From NCBI RefSeq assembly GCF_025685625.1, contig NZ_JAGSYI010000001.1:806001-870000 (forward strand): a DNA stretch of 64,000 bases, in the 5' to 3' direction. The translations under genes were made by a program, and so were the position numbers. This document shows positions 9,601-18,421 of the stretch, piece by piece; the stretch's first letter is position 1, and each line of letters begins with the position of its first letter. Source of the stretch: Acidicapsa acidisoli. Lineage in GTDB: Bacteria; Acidobacteriota; Terriglobia; Terriglobales; Acidobacteriaceae. Under the pieces are notes generated by a model. The model was not told the DNA's origin. It worked only from the letters and a program-made list of their open reading frames with translations, and did no database searches.

Positions 9601-10441
9601 CATGGGTGCGCAGTTCTCGGAGAACACCTTCTTCACGGACAAGGGTTTCTCCGCCTACAACGGCATGCTGGTTACGCTGCACAAGAACAACAGTCACGGC
9701 CTGCAGTTCGATCTGAACTACACATGGTCGCACTCTATCGACAATGTCTCACTGGTTGCCAACTCCTATGCCTACGGCGGATACGGCTTTATCTGCGATG
9801 TTCTGCGTCCGCGTCTGTGCCGCGGCAACTCGGACTTTGACGTGACCAACTATCTGAACGGCAACTTCCTGTATGAGTTACCGTTCGGCCATGGCCGCGA
9901 CTTTGCGGCGACGCTTCCGCGGTGGGCCGACGAGGCCGTGGGCGGATGGGAGCTGAGCGGTTTGCCGATTTGGCATACCGGCACTCCATACATGGCCAAC
10001 TCTGTCGCCTTCCTCATGAGCTATTCGAACGAAGACCCCGCGATTCTGACCGGCGGCCTGGCCCCGATGAAGTCCCATGTGACGGTGCAAAATGGCCAAG
10101 TCTACGCTTTCAAGAATTATCAGCAGGCCTACAGCCAGTACAGGGCTCCCGTGGGCTTTGAGATGGGTTCGCGCAACAATCTGCGCGGTCCCGGTTTCTT
10201 TGACCTCGATCTCGGACTCGGCAAGACCTTCCCGATCTATAGGGAGGGTGTCAATCTGAAGTTCCGCGTCGATGCCTTCAACGCTCTGAACCATCCAAAC
10301 TTTCAGGCTCCCAGCTTCGAGAACAACATGAGCCTGGTTGCGGCGCCGAACGAGTTCGGTGTAATTCCGGGCACGGTGATTCCCAACGGCAGCGATCAGG
10401 CTGCCCGTGTATTGCAGGGTTCGCTGCGGTTGGAGTTCTAG
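6635..10441 (+). CDS. Oar-type TonB-dependent receptor (1268 aa)
   Basis: Outer-membrane active transporter of the large acidobacterial Oar-like type. A signal peptide ends near A-Q-D (about residue 25). A carboxypeptidase-regulatory-like beta-sandwich follows (about 27-115; G-T-V-T-D-T-T-G-A-V-V-P-G-A), then a plug domain (about 125-250; T-L-D-G-L-D-V-S-D), then a long beta-barrel ending in L-R-L-E-F with the terminal aromatic residue typical of outer-membrane proteins. An AGGAG seven bases before ATG 6635 fixes the start. The gene is monocistronic and closed by the hairpin at 10540. Such receptors usually import polymers or glycans, but the sequence does not reveal the substrate. Confidence 0.9.
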   Translation: MHRMKWHLFAFIALLTCAVYLPAQDTASVVGTVTDTTGAVVPGASVELANPATGKTYKTVTGGNGSYTFADITPGPGYKETVSRNGFQTTVLTDLYMNVASTRTQNVKLAVGSVSETVDVSASNEGVTLDTTDATVGNNFEAQFINELPVSMRDSPVALLTQQPGMTQDGSATGARTDQNRLTLDGLDVSDMTTGTILNAANNGAGIVHTIIGNAPVDSIQEFRGTTAGMLSSSGNGGGGQFEMVTRSGTNHFHGNINEYHRDTDLEANEWFNNFDGVPRSPLIRNQFGGNFGGPFWKDKAFFFFDYNGRRDTLAAQAERTVPTDSFLKGNTVTYYTNIASGTTNSINAAQVAAYDPQDVGFDSSMMQAIGGRYPSPNDFTGDKGDLLNTAGYRFNAPTPYVENNYVGKVDINPWQNHHLFGRVTYNRTNAVYKPVQFPNDPETSPYIDDSHAWVVGWDWAISTSKTNSLVWGNTIANLGFPITYNPQGPNQYSWDGDPTGGSFLDPIYTTAAGAQARYFPIPLVRDDFHWEKSRHSFSFGGTFKYPSPHFSNYSDYNSPNLGLGGGITGLTDGDTWQFRPNDLDRNQTSLTIYDSAYVFGLGRFASAGATFNYTAAASVVPQGTGLQTKFQYYETEVYFGDTWRATPSLTVSYGLRYQTYTVPYEVHGLESVQSESFKDFMNARIEQSAAGVGGNASLPGGTAAVPYITYSLGGKANHGPAYFSPSNGDFAPRVAFAWTPTQSRKLVFNGGGGIVYDQTVVNAILQEQAGYSYLFESAGTKNYGVSGNTVHSAAYYSLLGNPRFTALTSPPAGPVAPAITKPDSPFIGPGDPNCAGAAGPCGLTNGNAFNVSVDRSLPTPYNIVYNFGMQQEVKGGFIFKLGYVGRLGRRLLAQADAEQIIDFPDKASGQNFSQAVANLTTWLRQNPNADPSTAPAQPWFEHVLYQNPSGGSNTGYVANQCSPYPARGDVADTTQCMSFYGLLPANVGMGAQFSENTFFTDKGFSAYNGMLVTLHKNNSHGLQFDLNYTWSHSIDNVSLVANSYAYGGYGFICDVLRPRLCRGNSDFDVTNYLNGNFLYELPFGHGRDFAATLPRWADEAVGGWELSGLPIWHTGTPYMANSVAFLMSYSNEDPAILTGGLAPMKSHVTVQNGQVYAFKNYQQAYSQYRAPVGFEMGSRNNLRGPGFFDLDLGLGKTFPIYREGVNLKFRVDAFNALNHPNFQAPSFENNMSLVAAPNEFGVIPGTVIPNGSDQAARVLQGSLRLEF

Positions 10442-10539
10442 CCAGCCGCGGCTTTGCATAGACGTGCAGTCGTGTGGATGCGGAGTTACAGGAAGAAATC
10501 GACGTCAGCGATGCGAGTATCGATCCTTGACTGGACTGA

Positions 10540-10568
10540 ACAGCCAGGAGCTTATCGCTCCTGGCTGT
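10540..10568. terminator. bidirectional intrinsic terminator
   Basis: Perfect 12-bp inverted repeat (ACAGCCAGGAGC / GCTCCTGGCTGT) with a 5-base loop, followed on the plus strand by ATTTT. It sits between the convergent receptor and piuC genes. Confidence 0.75.
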
Positions 10569-10623
10569 ATTTTCGTGAGGGCCGTAGCTTCTGGCATCCC
10601 CGAAGCATGCAAGGACGATGCAA

Positions 10624-11304
10624 CTACATTTCAGCCCAGCGGCGCAGCAGATTGTGGTACACGCCGGTCAGTTGGACGCCTGAGCTGTTGCCGGGATGCT
10701 CCTTTGCGAGGCGTTGAATGGACGTATCCAGATCGTAGAGGAGCGTGCGATCTCCATCGCTGCGAATCATGCTCTGAATCCAGAAGAAGGAGGCCACACG
10801 CGCACCGCGAGTCACGGCTTCCACGCGATGAAGACTGGTGGATGGATACAGCACCATGTGTCCGGCGGGGAGCTTGACGCTGTGTACGCCGTAAGTATCC
10901 TCGACCAACAATTCGCCTCCGTCGTAGTCCTCGGGCGCGCTCAGAAACAGTGTCGCCGAAACGTCGGTGCGAATGCGCTGTCCGGTGGAAGCCATGGCGC
11001 GAATCGCGGTGTCGACGTGCGTGCCGAAGCGGCCTCCGCCCGTATAGCGATTGAACATGGGCGGAAACACGCGCAGAGGCAGCGCTGCGGACATAAACAA
11101 GGGCGAGCGGGCCAACGCGGCCAAAACCATCTCGCCCAGCTTCACCGCAACCGGATGGCCTTCGGGCAACTGTAGATTCTCCTTGACGGTGTGCGCCTGG
11201 TATCCTGCGGTCACTTTGCCGTCAACCCATTCGGCTGCGTCCAGCGCGGCGCGAGCATGCGCGACTTCTCCGGCATTCAATACATCTGGAATTGTGATCA
11301 ACAT
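10624..11304 (-). CDS. piuC: PKHD-type Fe(II)/2-oxoglutarate hydroxylase PiuC/YbiX
   Basis: A 226-residue cytoplasmic dioxygenase of the PiuC/YbiX family. The iron triad is visible: H96 and D98 in G-T-H-V-D and H159 in S-L-H-R-V, with R169 placed to bind 2-oxoglutarate. Length and the opening M-L-I-T-I-P-D-V-L match the family throughout. PiuC genes usually accompany iron-siderophore receptors of the PiuA/Fiu type, and here the gene lies 113 bases downstream of such a receptor on the same strand. The exact substrate is unsettled in the family as far as I know, so the role in iron acquisition is inferred from context. A hairpin in the gap upstream may reduce its expression relative to the receptor. 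Confidence 0.93.
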   Translation of the reverse strand: MLITIPDVLNAGEVAHARAALDAAEWVDGKVTAGYQAHTVKENLQLPEGHPVAVKLGEMVLAALARSPLFMSAALPLRVFPPMFNRYTGGGRFGTHVDTAIRAMASTGQRIRTDVSATLFLSAPEDYDGGELLVEDTYGVHSVKLPAGHMVLYPSTSLHRVEAVTRGARVASFFWIQSMIRSDGDRTLLYDLDTSIQRLAKEHPGNSSGVQLTGVYHNLLRRWAEM

Positions 11305-11367
11305 TCGTTCTTCTCCTGCCTCTAATTCGTCATGAAATGTTCGTTGAAAAAGGTGATTCGTAAAGAT

Positions 11368-11392
11368 GGCACTCGCGTCTTCCGCGAGTGCC
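11368..11392. terminator. hairpin between siderophore receptor and piuC
   Basis: Perfect 10-bp inverted repeat (GGCACTCGCG / CGCGAGTGCC) with a TCTTC loop. On the minus strand it is followed by only a short T-rich run, so it may be a partial terminator or an mRNA-stabilising structure separating receptor and piuC expression. Confidence 0.55.
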
Positions 11393-11417
11393 GTCGTGGC
11401 TTGAGAAAAAGAGCGGC

Positions 11418-14048
11418 TCAGAACCTGAAATTCGCGCCAATCAACGCGCTGGCGCCCGCGCCCGGCACCAGATGACTGGGATGAGGAAGATCAATGTAAT
11501 AGCGGTTCAACAGGTTATTCACGTTTATCTGAAAGTCGATCTTTTCCGTCAAGGGGTGTTTCAACATGCCATTGAAGACCCAATACCCCGGCACCTGCTT
11601 CATCGCCACACTGGTGACCACATAGCCGGGCCCATCGGGATTTACCGCATAACCCGTTGGAACATAGGGAACGGTGGAGCTAGCGGTTCTGCTGCCGACA
11701 TAGTTACTTCCCAACCCGCCATTCAACCTCCAGGGAAGCCGGTGCGTCACAAACAAATTGAAGGTCTGCTTAGGGACGTTGGCCAGTGGATATCCAACCG
11801 CCGTGGGAAAGAACTGCGAGAAGATGACCGCGCTGTCGAGATATGCGTATCCCGCCACCAGGTCCATTCCTTCCGGCAGCCGTCCGATGAAGCTGAACTG
11901 AGCGCCCTTCACTAACTGGTTGCCGGCGGCAACAATGTTATTGGAGTTGGTGGGATCGGTCTCGTGCGCGTTATCCTTCTCGGTGCGGAAGACTGCGCCC
12001 TCCACCAGCAAGCGATCGTTGAGGAAGCTCCATTTGGCTCCGCCTTCATAGGTCTGGTTTTCTTCCGGCTTCACCGATCCGTTGACGAGACCCACGCTGA
12101 GGCTCAGCGATTCGGCATCGGGATCGAAGCTGGTGCCATAGTCAAAGTAGACGCTGCCGTGCGTCGATGGCTTGAAGACCAGCGCGGCGCGATAGGTCGG
12201 CTGCTCGTCCAAACGGCTAATGGGAGGCACCGCGGCGGTTACTGTTCCACCGGCGGGCGGAGTAGGAGAGGCCAGGTTGTAGTCCGTGTCGAAGCGATCC
12301 CAGCGCACGCCCCCGCTCAACTCAAACAGGCGGCCAAGCTTCATGGTGTCCACAAAGTAGAGGCCAACGCTTTTCGATTTCGTGTGCACAATGGAGGTGA
12401 TATAGCCGGTTCCGCTAAAGGGCTGGTCTTCGTTGGGATTAAGCAGCGTCGTCTCCGGAACAGTATTGATCTTGTTGATGGTGTAACTGGTCCGAATGGG
12501 ATTCGAAATCTCCTGCCCGCCCTCCACGCCTGCCACCAGGTCGTGACGCGCTCCCCAGGTTTTGAAGTGCGCGGTGACCTCGGTCTGATCCCAGAGATCG
12601 CCTTCGACACTCTTGACCTGAATCTGATTGCGATTCACCTGCGTGATCGCGCTGGCCAGTCTGGCAGACGTGTAAGGACAGGGGAGATTTGCGTTATAGG
12701 CGAGTGTGGGCAGTGCTGTCACCACCGTGCCCACGGGCACGCTGAGCGAGGCGTTCGAACAAATCTGCGGCTCGGTGATCTGCGCCTGCCGCGGGTAGTT
12801 GGCAGCGCGCGCAATGGTGTGCAGGTTGAGGCTCGGTGAGAACTCATGCTCGACCTTCAGCGTCATGATGTCGTCATTGGTCTTGAGATAGTTTTCATCC
12901 GGAAAGCCGAAGTAGCTGTGCCGGTTCGCGGGCGCGAGCTGATTGAAGAACCATGGCAGCCCATAGTCCGGCGTGTCGTCTTCAGAAAGGTGGATGTAGC
13001 TGAGCGTCGCGCGGGTTTTGGCGTCCATGCCGATGGAGACGGAGGGAGCAATGCCGAAGCGGCGCAGCTCGGCGGCATCGCGACCGGCCACGCCGCCTTC
13101 CTGGGCCATAATGTTGGCCCGGAACGCTGTGCCGCCCAACAGACCTGCCACCGGACTGTTGATGTCGGCGGTGATTCTGCGGGTGAGATCGGTGCCAAAC
13201 TGCGTGTCCACCTCGACGAGCTTTTCCACCTCGGGAATCTTGTTCTCCTGGTTAATGACGCCGCCAGTAGCGCCGCGCCCGAACTGGACTCCCGCCGGTC
13301 CTTCGAGAGCTTCGACCTGCTCGAAGTTGAACGAGTCGCGATAGTAGCTGCCGAAGTCGCGAATACCGTCCATGAAGATATCGTTGCGGGCGGTAAAGCC
13401 GCGGATGGTGAGGTTGTCGCCCTGCGCACCGGCCTCGCCAGCGGCAAGGCTGATGCCTGGAACGTTACGCAGCGTGTCGCGCAGAGTCGACAGCCCCTGG
13501 TCCTGCATGACGAACTGCGGCACCACGCTGATGCTTTGGGCGGTATCGATTTGCGGCTCGGTAAACCGGGTGATGGCGATTTCATTTGCCACCGGCGCGG
13601 TGACCGACACCGTATCCCGGGCCTGAACGCCAATCACCATCGTGGTGGCATCCTCCGCACGGTAATTCAGGCCGGTCCCTTCGAGAATCTGCCGCAGCGC
13701 ATCGTCCTCGCGATACAGCCCCGTAACACCGGGCGAGCGAAAGCCTGCGAGTGTTCCCTCCGGCAGCACAATCCTGACCTTCAACCCGGAGGCCTTTTCA
13801 TAAGCTTCGATTGCAGCGTCCAGAGGACCGGCGGGAATGTCGAAGCGCTTCAACGGAAGTGTTGCAGCGACCCCGCCATCGGCTGGTTCCTTGTTCCAGA
13901 CCGCGGCCAGCGCAGGCCGGCTGGAGCCCAGAGCCGTATAGGCAGCCAATGTCCCCATTGCTACCAAACCCCGGGCATTGCCCAGAAGCACACGCTGTGC
14001 ATTTTTCTTCCTCCCCACAGCGTTCCTGGTTTTCGCTTGCATCTTCAT
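11418..14048 (-). CDS. TonB-dependent ferric-siderophore receptor with STN domain (Fiu/FecA-like)
   Basis: Outer-membrane receptor of 876 residues. It has a basic signal peptide (to about residue 49, A-L-A), a secretin/TonB short N-terminal (STN) signalling domain at about 67-141, a plug at about 165-270 ([15 protein letters not shown], then [14 protein letters not shown]) and a 22-strand-type barrel ending in G-A-N-F-R-F. The plug wording is that of the catecholate-siderophore receptor group (Fiu). A strong GGAGGAG lies nine bases before ATG 14048. The STN domain normally signals to an anti-sigma factor, but no sigma/anti-sigma pair is present in this window. I did not find a convincing Fur box upstream. 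The paired piuC supports an iron role. Confidence 0.92.
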   Translation of the reverse strand: MKMQAKTRNAVGRKKNAQRVLLGNARGLVAMGTLAAYTALGSSRPALAAVWNKEPADGGVAATLPLKRFDIPAGPLDAAIEAYEKASGLKVRIVLPEGTLAGFRSPGVTGLYREDDALRQILEGTGLNYRAEDATTMVIGVQARDTVSVTAPVANEIAITRFTEPQIDTAQSISVVPQFVMQDQGLSTLRDTLRNVPGISLAAGEAGAQGDNLTIRGFTARNDIFMDGIRDFGSYYRDSFNFEQVEALEGPAGVQFGRGATGGVINQENKIPEVEKLVEVDTQFGTDLTRRITADINSPVAGLLGGTAFRANIMAQEGGVAGRDAAELRRFGIAPSVSIGMDAKTRATLSYIHLSEDDTPDYGLPWFFNQLAPANRHSYFGFPDENYLKTNDDIMTLKVEHEFSPSLNLHTIARAANYPRQAQITEPQICSNASLSVPVGTVVTALPTLAYNANLPCPYTSARLASAITQVNRNQIQVKSVEGDLWDQTEVTAHFKTWGARHDLVAGVEGGQEISNPIRTSYTINKINTVPETTLLNPNEDQPFSGTGYITSIVHTKSKSVGLYFVDTMKLGRLFELSGGVRWDRFDTDYNLASPTPPAGGTVTAAVPPISRLDEQPTYRAALVFKPSTHGSVYFDYGTSFDPDAESLSLSVGLVNGSVKPEENQTYEGGAKWSFLNDRLLVEGAVFRTEKDNAHETDPTNSNNIVAAGNQLVKGAQFSFIGRLPEGMDLVAGYAYLDSAVIFSQFFPTAVGYPLANVPKQTFNLFVTHRLPWRLNGGLGSNYVGSRTASSTVPYVPTGYAVNPDGPGYVVTSVAMKQVPGYWVFNGMLKHPLTEKIDFQINVNNLLNRYYIDLPHPSHLVPGAGASALIGANFRF

Positions 14049-14825
14049 CCTCGGTTTCTCCTCCGGTTGGCAAAGGCCTTTTCAGTTGCAGCACAGCCCT
14101 TTGCGGTTCAGTTGTTTTGGGAGCGAGCGTGCAAACCTGGTCGCAGTGGGGCGCAGGCGTGACAGGGCACACCTTGACCGCTGAGTCCGGATCTGGCGCA
14201 ATCCCGCGCCTTTTCTGCCGATTTTTATGAACGGGGGTCCAGCCGAGGAGAGGCGAACATATAATGCAGTTAGCTCGCAGTCCAATCGGCTGTAGCTCCA
14301 GGGTCTTCGCGGTCTCCGCCAAGAGATTTTCCGCAGGGCCCTGGCCCATCAAGAATTGCCAGCCTGATGCCTTCCTTCAAAAATCACTCAAATTTGCTGC
14401 TGAATTGAATATACGACAAATTTGGTCCGATACCGAAGGAATCGAGGCAAAGCTCACAAAAATCCTGAAACATTTGTGCAAAATTCATTTGTACGTTGGC
14501 GTCTTCATCGCGTCGGCGCTGTGTTTTTCGCGTTTACAGGTGCGGTTCAAACGTTCAACCTGCATGAGACTACGCAGAGCAGCAGCTACGCTCCGCCCAA
14601 ATGGCTGACGATGCCCGGGTAGCTACACATCAAGTCGTCAAGCTGACCCTTGTAACGTTTGCTCACAACCTGAGCACGTATTTTCAGGAACCGAGCAGGG
14701 CATTGCGAAGAGCCGGCACTGCGGTTGTCAGGGCATCCTTTATTTCACGTTTCAGAGGTGCTGTGCGTGAATGTGATGCTGCCATCAGCTTCTTGTCGGT
14801 CGATATAACCAAATCGCCGGCTGTT
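14049..14825. other. intergenic region, no gene supported
   Basis: About 0.78 kb upstream of the siderophore receptor and downstream of permease 1. The part from 14370 to 14500 is AT-rich and has two nearby CAAATTT copies. Two plus-strand frames (14264-14608 and 14601-15011) have unnatural composition and no ribosome-binding site. I recognise no RNA gene or Fur box here. Confidence 0.5.
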
Positions 14826-16469
14826 TCAACGACTTCGAGATCCGTATGCGAAAAGCAACGCCGCGAAGCCGACGAGCGATACGAGAAGGATGCTGTGCTT
14901 CAAGGTAAACCGGAAAAGACGCGCCTGATCGGGCAGCGACATTCCGGTTGCCGCAGCTGCGACTGCGATTGTCTGGAGACTGATCATCTTGCCCATCACG
15001 CCGCCGACTGAGTTAGCTGCCGCCATGAGCACGCGGTCCAATCCAAGACGTCCGGCTGTGAGGACCTGGAGATTTCCGAAAAGTGCATTGGAAGCGGTAT
15101 CCGACCCGGTGAGAAACACTCCGAGCCAACCGAGGACGGCACTGAAGAAGGGAAATGCCGCGCCCGCCGCCGAGAAAGCCAACCCTAACGTTGCGGTAGC
15201 GCCACAATAGTTCATCAGGAAGGCCACGCCGAGCACGCTGGTGACGGTGATCGTGGGCAAAGCCAGTTGATGGACCACGGAAGCCAGCAGACGGAGAAAG
15301 CGGCCAGGGGTCATTCTCGCGCTGGCTGCGGTAAGCAAGGTGGCCGCGGCGCAGGCTGTGCCGGCGGCAGAGAGCCAATTCACGCGAAATATGGCAGGGT
15401 AAGGAGCGGGTGCGGCTGAGATAGGTGGCATGCGCCACACTACATCGTGCAGAAACGGCCAGGGAAAGGAGAAGCTCAACGCATCCAATCGGCGCTGAAC
15501 AGGCCCAAAGCCCCACAGCAGAACACACCCTACGAGAAAGATATAGGGCAGCCATGCGAACAGGATAGCGCCGACGGTATACGAGGACGCGGGATCACGC
15601 TCTGGAGACCGGATTACGACTACGTTTGGCGCAGACGCGGTTGCCTGGAAACCATTGGGATGCCAGAAGCGAAGCAGCGCGATCAGAGATGCCATCGTCA
15701 GCAGAGAGGCAAGGATATCCGTCAGTTGAGGCCCCATATAGCTGGAAACCAGCAACTGTGCAGCCGCAAATACAGTGCCCGTCAGCACCACCGGCAGCCA
15801 TATTCCGCGAAGGGCTCGAAATCCCCACGTGGCGGCGACCAGATACATCGGCATGATGAGGACGACCGGCGTACAGAGACGCCCTATGTCCGTGCTGAGT
15901 TGCCGCACGGGAAGGCCGGTCGTGCCAGCGAGAGTGATAACCGGAATTCCAATCGATCCGAACGCTACGGGAGCCGTATTCGCGACAAGACAGATGGCCG
16001 CAGCAGTAAACGCAGGGAATCCCAGCCCCGTCAACATGGTGGAAGCAATTGCGACCGGAGCGCCGAAGCCAGCCGCGCCTTCCAGAAATGCGCCAAAGGC
16101 GAACGCAATCAAGATGGCCTGAAGACGCGGATCGGGCGTCAGTCGTCCGATGGTGCTCTTGATGATTTCGAACTGACCTCCTTCCTGGGCCACTCGAAAG
16201 AGCAGAATGGCCCAGAAGATGATCCAGAAAATTGGGAAGAGGCCAAATGCGGCCCCGTTGCAAGCCGCGCTGAAGGCCGTAAGTGGCGGCATGTGGTAGC
16301 CGGCAATGGCAAGAAGGAAAGTAACTCCGAGGCCGACGAGTCCCGCGAGCCATGCCGGCTTTCGCATAACTCCGAGTAGAAACAGCAGCGTAAAGATCGG
16401 TGCCGCAGCGAGAGTTGCGGAAACGCCGAGTCCGCAACCGAATAAGAAATATGTCTGCGGCCAACTCAT
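14826..16469 (-). CDS. LctP-family hydroxyacid permease 1
   Basis: A 547-residue inner-membrane transporter of the L-lactate permease family (LctP/GlcA; lactate, glycolate and related 2-hydroxy acids with protons). About 13 hydrophobic segments cover nearly the whole chain. The family signature E-G-A-A-G-F-G-A-P-V-A-I-A near residue 110 and the repeat T-G-S-D-T-A-S-N-A-L-F-G-N-L-Q near residue 450 are both visible. It starts 25 bases after the stop of the glycerate kinase gene on the same strand, so the two form an operon driven from the promoter near 18145. The kinase neighbour suggests glycerate, glycolate or a similar acid as substrate, but the family alone cannot settle this. Confidence 0.88.
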   Translation of the reverse strand: MSWPQTYFLFGCGLGVSATLAAAPIFTLLFLLGVMRKPAWLAGLVGLGVTFLLAIAGYHMPPLTAFSAACNGAAFGLFPIFWIIFWAILLFRVAQEGGQFEIIKSTIGRLTPDPRLQAILIAFAFGAFLEGAAGFGAPVAIASTMLTGLGFPAFTAAAICLVANTAPVAFGSIGIPVITLAGTTGLPVRQLSTDIGRLCTPVVLIMPMYLVAATWGFRALRGIWLPVVLTGTVFAAAQLLVSSYMGPQLTDILASLLTMASLIALLRFWHPNGFQATASAPNVVVIRSPERDPASSYTVGAILFAWLPYIFLVGCVLLWGFGPVQRRLDALSFSFPWPFLHDVVWRMPPISAAPAPYPAIFRVNWLSAAGTACAAATLLTAASARMTPGRFLRLLASVVHQLALPTITVTSVLGVAFLMNYCGATATLGLAFSAAGAAFPFFSAVLGWLGVFLTGSDTASNALFGNLQVLTAGRLGLDRVLMAAANSVGGVMGKMISLQTIAVAAAATGMSLPDQARLFRFTLKHSILLVSLVGFAALLFAYGSRSR

Positions 16470-16494
16470 ACGTGTGTTGCTCTTTTGTGTGGAA

Positions 16495-17940
16495 TCAATG
16501 GGAGGCTGTTTCTCGGCTCATATGGCATGGCGATTCTGCCAGAAGAATCCGCAGGTCGCGAAGATTGTTCCCCGTGGGCCCTGTCATGATGGCCACTCCG
16601 GCGTCTTGAAAAAAAGAGTAAGAAGCGAAGTGCCGCAGCGCCACTTGTGCTTTCACATACAGAGATTCATCGGACGCCTCATCGGAGGATAGAACTCCCA
16701 CTCTAACTGCGCGAAGTGTCTGCCCGCTTACCACCGCGCCGGCCGCGACACTGTTTCCATCCACGCCGTCTGAGCCTACGGATAGCACTGCAATCGGCTC
16801 GTCGGAGGATTGAAGCAGAGTCGCCGTATACAGCGCGAGATGCTGGTTGCGGCCGCCCACCCTCGCATCCACAAGTTTGCTGCCGAGGCCGGAAACCGGA
16901 AGCGGCACTGCGACTTCTCCTACAGAGATCAGGCAGACACGCGCGTGCTCCCGCCTCAGATTGCGAATGCGGCCGAGCAGGTATTCCGATGCGGCGCGAT
17001 AATCCCAGTCGTCACAGGTATTGTCAATAACAGCATGAAAGCCGAGCTGCGTGGCATGCTGACGTGCCGCTTCCGCCAGATCGCTGGCATCGAGAAGTGT
17101 GACCGCGCGCGCGGTCAGGTCTTGCGGCTTCGGTGTCTCCGGGAGTTCAAGGGAGACAAAGAGCCGCCGGACGGAGTCAGGAAAGCGATCCAGAAGATTG
17201 TACTTACGAATGACTTCGCGGCATTCGTCGACCGTCGATGTGTCCGGAAGCGTGGGTCCGGACCCGATGGTGTCGAGGTGTCCTGACGGAACATCCGAAA
17301 TGAATATAGAGAGGCATTCGGCGCCTTTGGCAGCGATAGCTAGCCTTCCACCCTTGACTGCGGAAAAGTGCTTTCTAACGCAGTTGATCTCACGGATCGA
17401 CGCGCCGCTATACACAAGAGCGCTGTTGAAGAGAATCGTGTCCGCTAATGTGATCTCTTCATCCAGCGGCAGTTCCATCATTGCTGAAGCTCCACCACTC
17501 ACGAGGAACAAGCACAGCGTATCCTCACCGCGAGACGCCAGCTCAGATGCGGTCCGCAACATTCTGAGCACGGCGCGCGCGCCCGCGAATGACGCGTCGT
17601 TGGGCATGGGATGACCGCCGGCGAAGAACTCGAAATTTTCGCGCGGCAACTGTGGGGGCAACGTGGAGATAAGAACTCCCGCGAGATCACATGCCGGAAG
17701 CAAGGGCAGCCGTGACAAGAACGCTTCCAGCATTGCCGGTGCGGCCTTGCCGAGCGCAACAACGCGGACATGCCGGAACCGTGTCAGTTCCAACCTGCTT
17801 TTATCTTCGAAAAGCAGGCTCGAGCTGCCATCTTGTTCGATGACTCTGACCTTGAGCGCCACGGCTTGTTCGACGTTACAACTCGACAGCGCCCGTTCAA
17901 AGATAGTGCGCGCGAGATCGCTCAAGTCTACCCTCTCCAA
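16495..17940 (-). CDS. glycerate 2-kinase (DUF4147/MOFRL family)
   Basis: Cytoplasmic enzyme of 481 residues that phosphorylates D-glycerate to 2-phosphoglycerate, feeding lower glycolysis. The N-terminal DUF4147 domain shows G-K-A-A-P-A-M (about residue 63), S-G-G-A-S-A-M (about 149) and the S-D-V-P-S-G-H-L-D-T-I-G-S-G-P stretch (about 213-227). The C-terminal MOFRL domain shows G-L-G-S-K near 354, the region's G-G-R-N-Q-H, and S-V-G-S-D-G-V-D-G. Family genes often sit with hydroxypyruvate, tartronate-semialdehyde or sugar-acid catabolism. Here the gene precedes permease 1, with a leader of about 180 nt from an operator-bearing promoter. Confidence 0.92.
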   Translation of the reverse strand: MERVDLSDLARTIFERALSSCNVEQAVALKVRVIEQDGSSSLLFEDKSRLELTRFRHVRVVALGKAAPAMLEAFLSRLPLLPACDLAGVLISTLPPQLPRENFEFFAGGHPMPNDASFAGARAVLRMLRTASELASRGEDTLCLFLVSGGASAMMELPLDEEITLADTILFNSALVYSGASIREINCVRKHFSAVKGGRLAIAAKGAECLSIFISDVPSGHLDTIGSGPTLPDTSTVDECREVIRKYNLLDRFPDSVRRLFVSLELPETPKPQDLTARAVTLLDASDLAEAARQHATQLGFHAVIDNTCDDWDYRAASEYLLGRIRNLRREHARVCLISVGEVAVPLPVSGLGSKLVDARVGGRNQHLALYTATLLQSSDEPIAVLSVGSDGVDGNSVAAGAVVSGQTLRAVRVGVLSSDEASDESLYVKAQVALRHFASYSFFQDAGVAIMTGPTGNNLRDLRILLAESPCHMSRETASH

Positions 17941-18129
17941 ACTGTTTTCCTCCGGGCGCTTGGCCGGTAAGTTGTCGAGCCTGCGGAGAGACTACACTAC
18001 GCTCAGCTACTAAGTGCGAATCCTGCGATACATTGCCGCCGATTCATCGACACGATAACGTCATGCGCTGGCATCGACTGAACACGCCCTTAGAGTATGC
18101 GAGGCGATCATGAATCATGCTCGGGCCAA

Positions 18130-18159
18130 ATGCTAATCGTATGGTATGACCATTGTCAA
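18130..18159 (-). promoter_or_regulatory. promoter with FadR-type operator, kinase-permease operon
   Basis: Read on the minus strand: TTGACA (18159-18154), directly followed by the palindrome ATGGTCATACCAT (18153-18141), then TAGCAT (18135-18130) as -10, spacer 18. The TGGT-N3-ACCA core is the operator form of FadR/PdhR-type GntR regulators. Binding inside the spacer would repress transcription. Near-identical copies lie at 23136-23165 and 29577-29605. Confidence 0.7.
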
Positions 18160-18286
18160 CCAACGTATTCCAGGCCCGCAAATATCCGCTTTGTCCCGGC
18201 TCCGCCTGCATGAATCGCGAATTGTGCGGGCGAAGCAGTTCTCTGGGCGAGCCTGGAGAAGCGCGATGAAGTGCTCTTTCCTGTTC

Positions 18287-18315
18287 TTGCACCTTCCGTA
18301 CGTTGGTCGTATAGT
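18287..18315 (+). promoter_or_regulatory. sigma-70-like promoter of the GntR regulator
   Basis: TTGCAC (18287-18292), 17-base spacer, TATAGT (18310-18315), giving a predicted start near 18322 and a leader of about 100-150 nt. The spacer end contains TTGGTCGTA, which resembles one half of the operator found at the three target promoters, so autoregulation is conceivable. Confidence 0.5.
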
Positions 18316-18421
18316 CGTAAGATCATCCGGCAGTTGTTTCAGGACTGACGTTAGACAAGCGCATGGAACGAAGCGGTGAACTGGGATTTCGGGTCTGGAG
18401 CATCCTCCAAAAATAAGGCTG

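Larger units (their letters stand above)
17941..18421. promoter_or_regulatory. divergent control region of kinase-permease operon and regulator
   Basis: A 481-base gap between the glycerate kinase (minus) and the GntR-type regulator (plus). It contains the operator-bearing minus-strand promoter at 18130-18159 and a plus-strand sigma-70-like promoter at 18287-18315. Nothing in it looks like a gene. Confidence 0.6.

Noticed and set aside
12846-14162. Plus-strand frame of 438 codons opposite the siderophore receptor
   Set aside because: Long only because the GC-rich receptor gene lacks antisense stops; its translation has no domain pattern.
14049-14270. Possible Fur box upstream of the siderophore receptor
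   Set aside because: I looked for a GATAATGATAAT-like 19-mer and found nothing close enough to report.
14264-15011. Two overlapping plus-strand frames between the siderophore receptor and permease 1
   Set aside because: No ribosome-binding site, composition unlike real proteins, and the second overlaps the permease gene in antisense.
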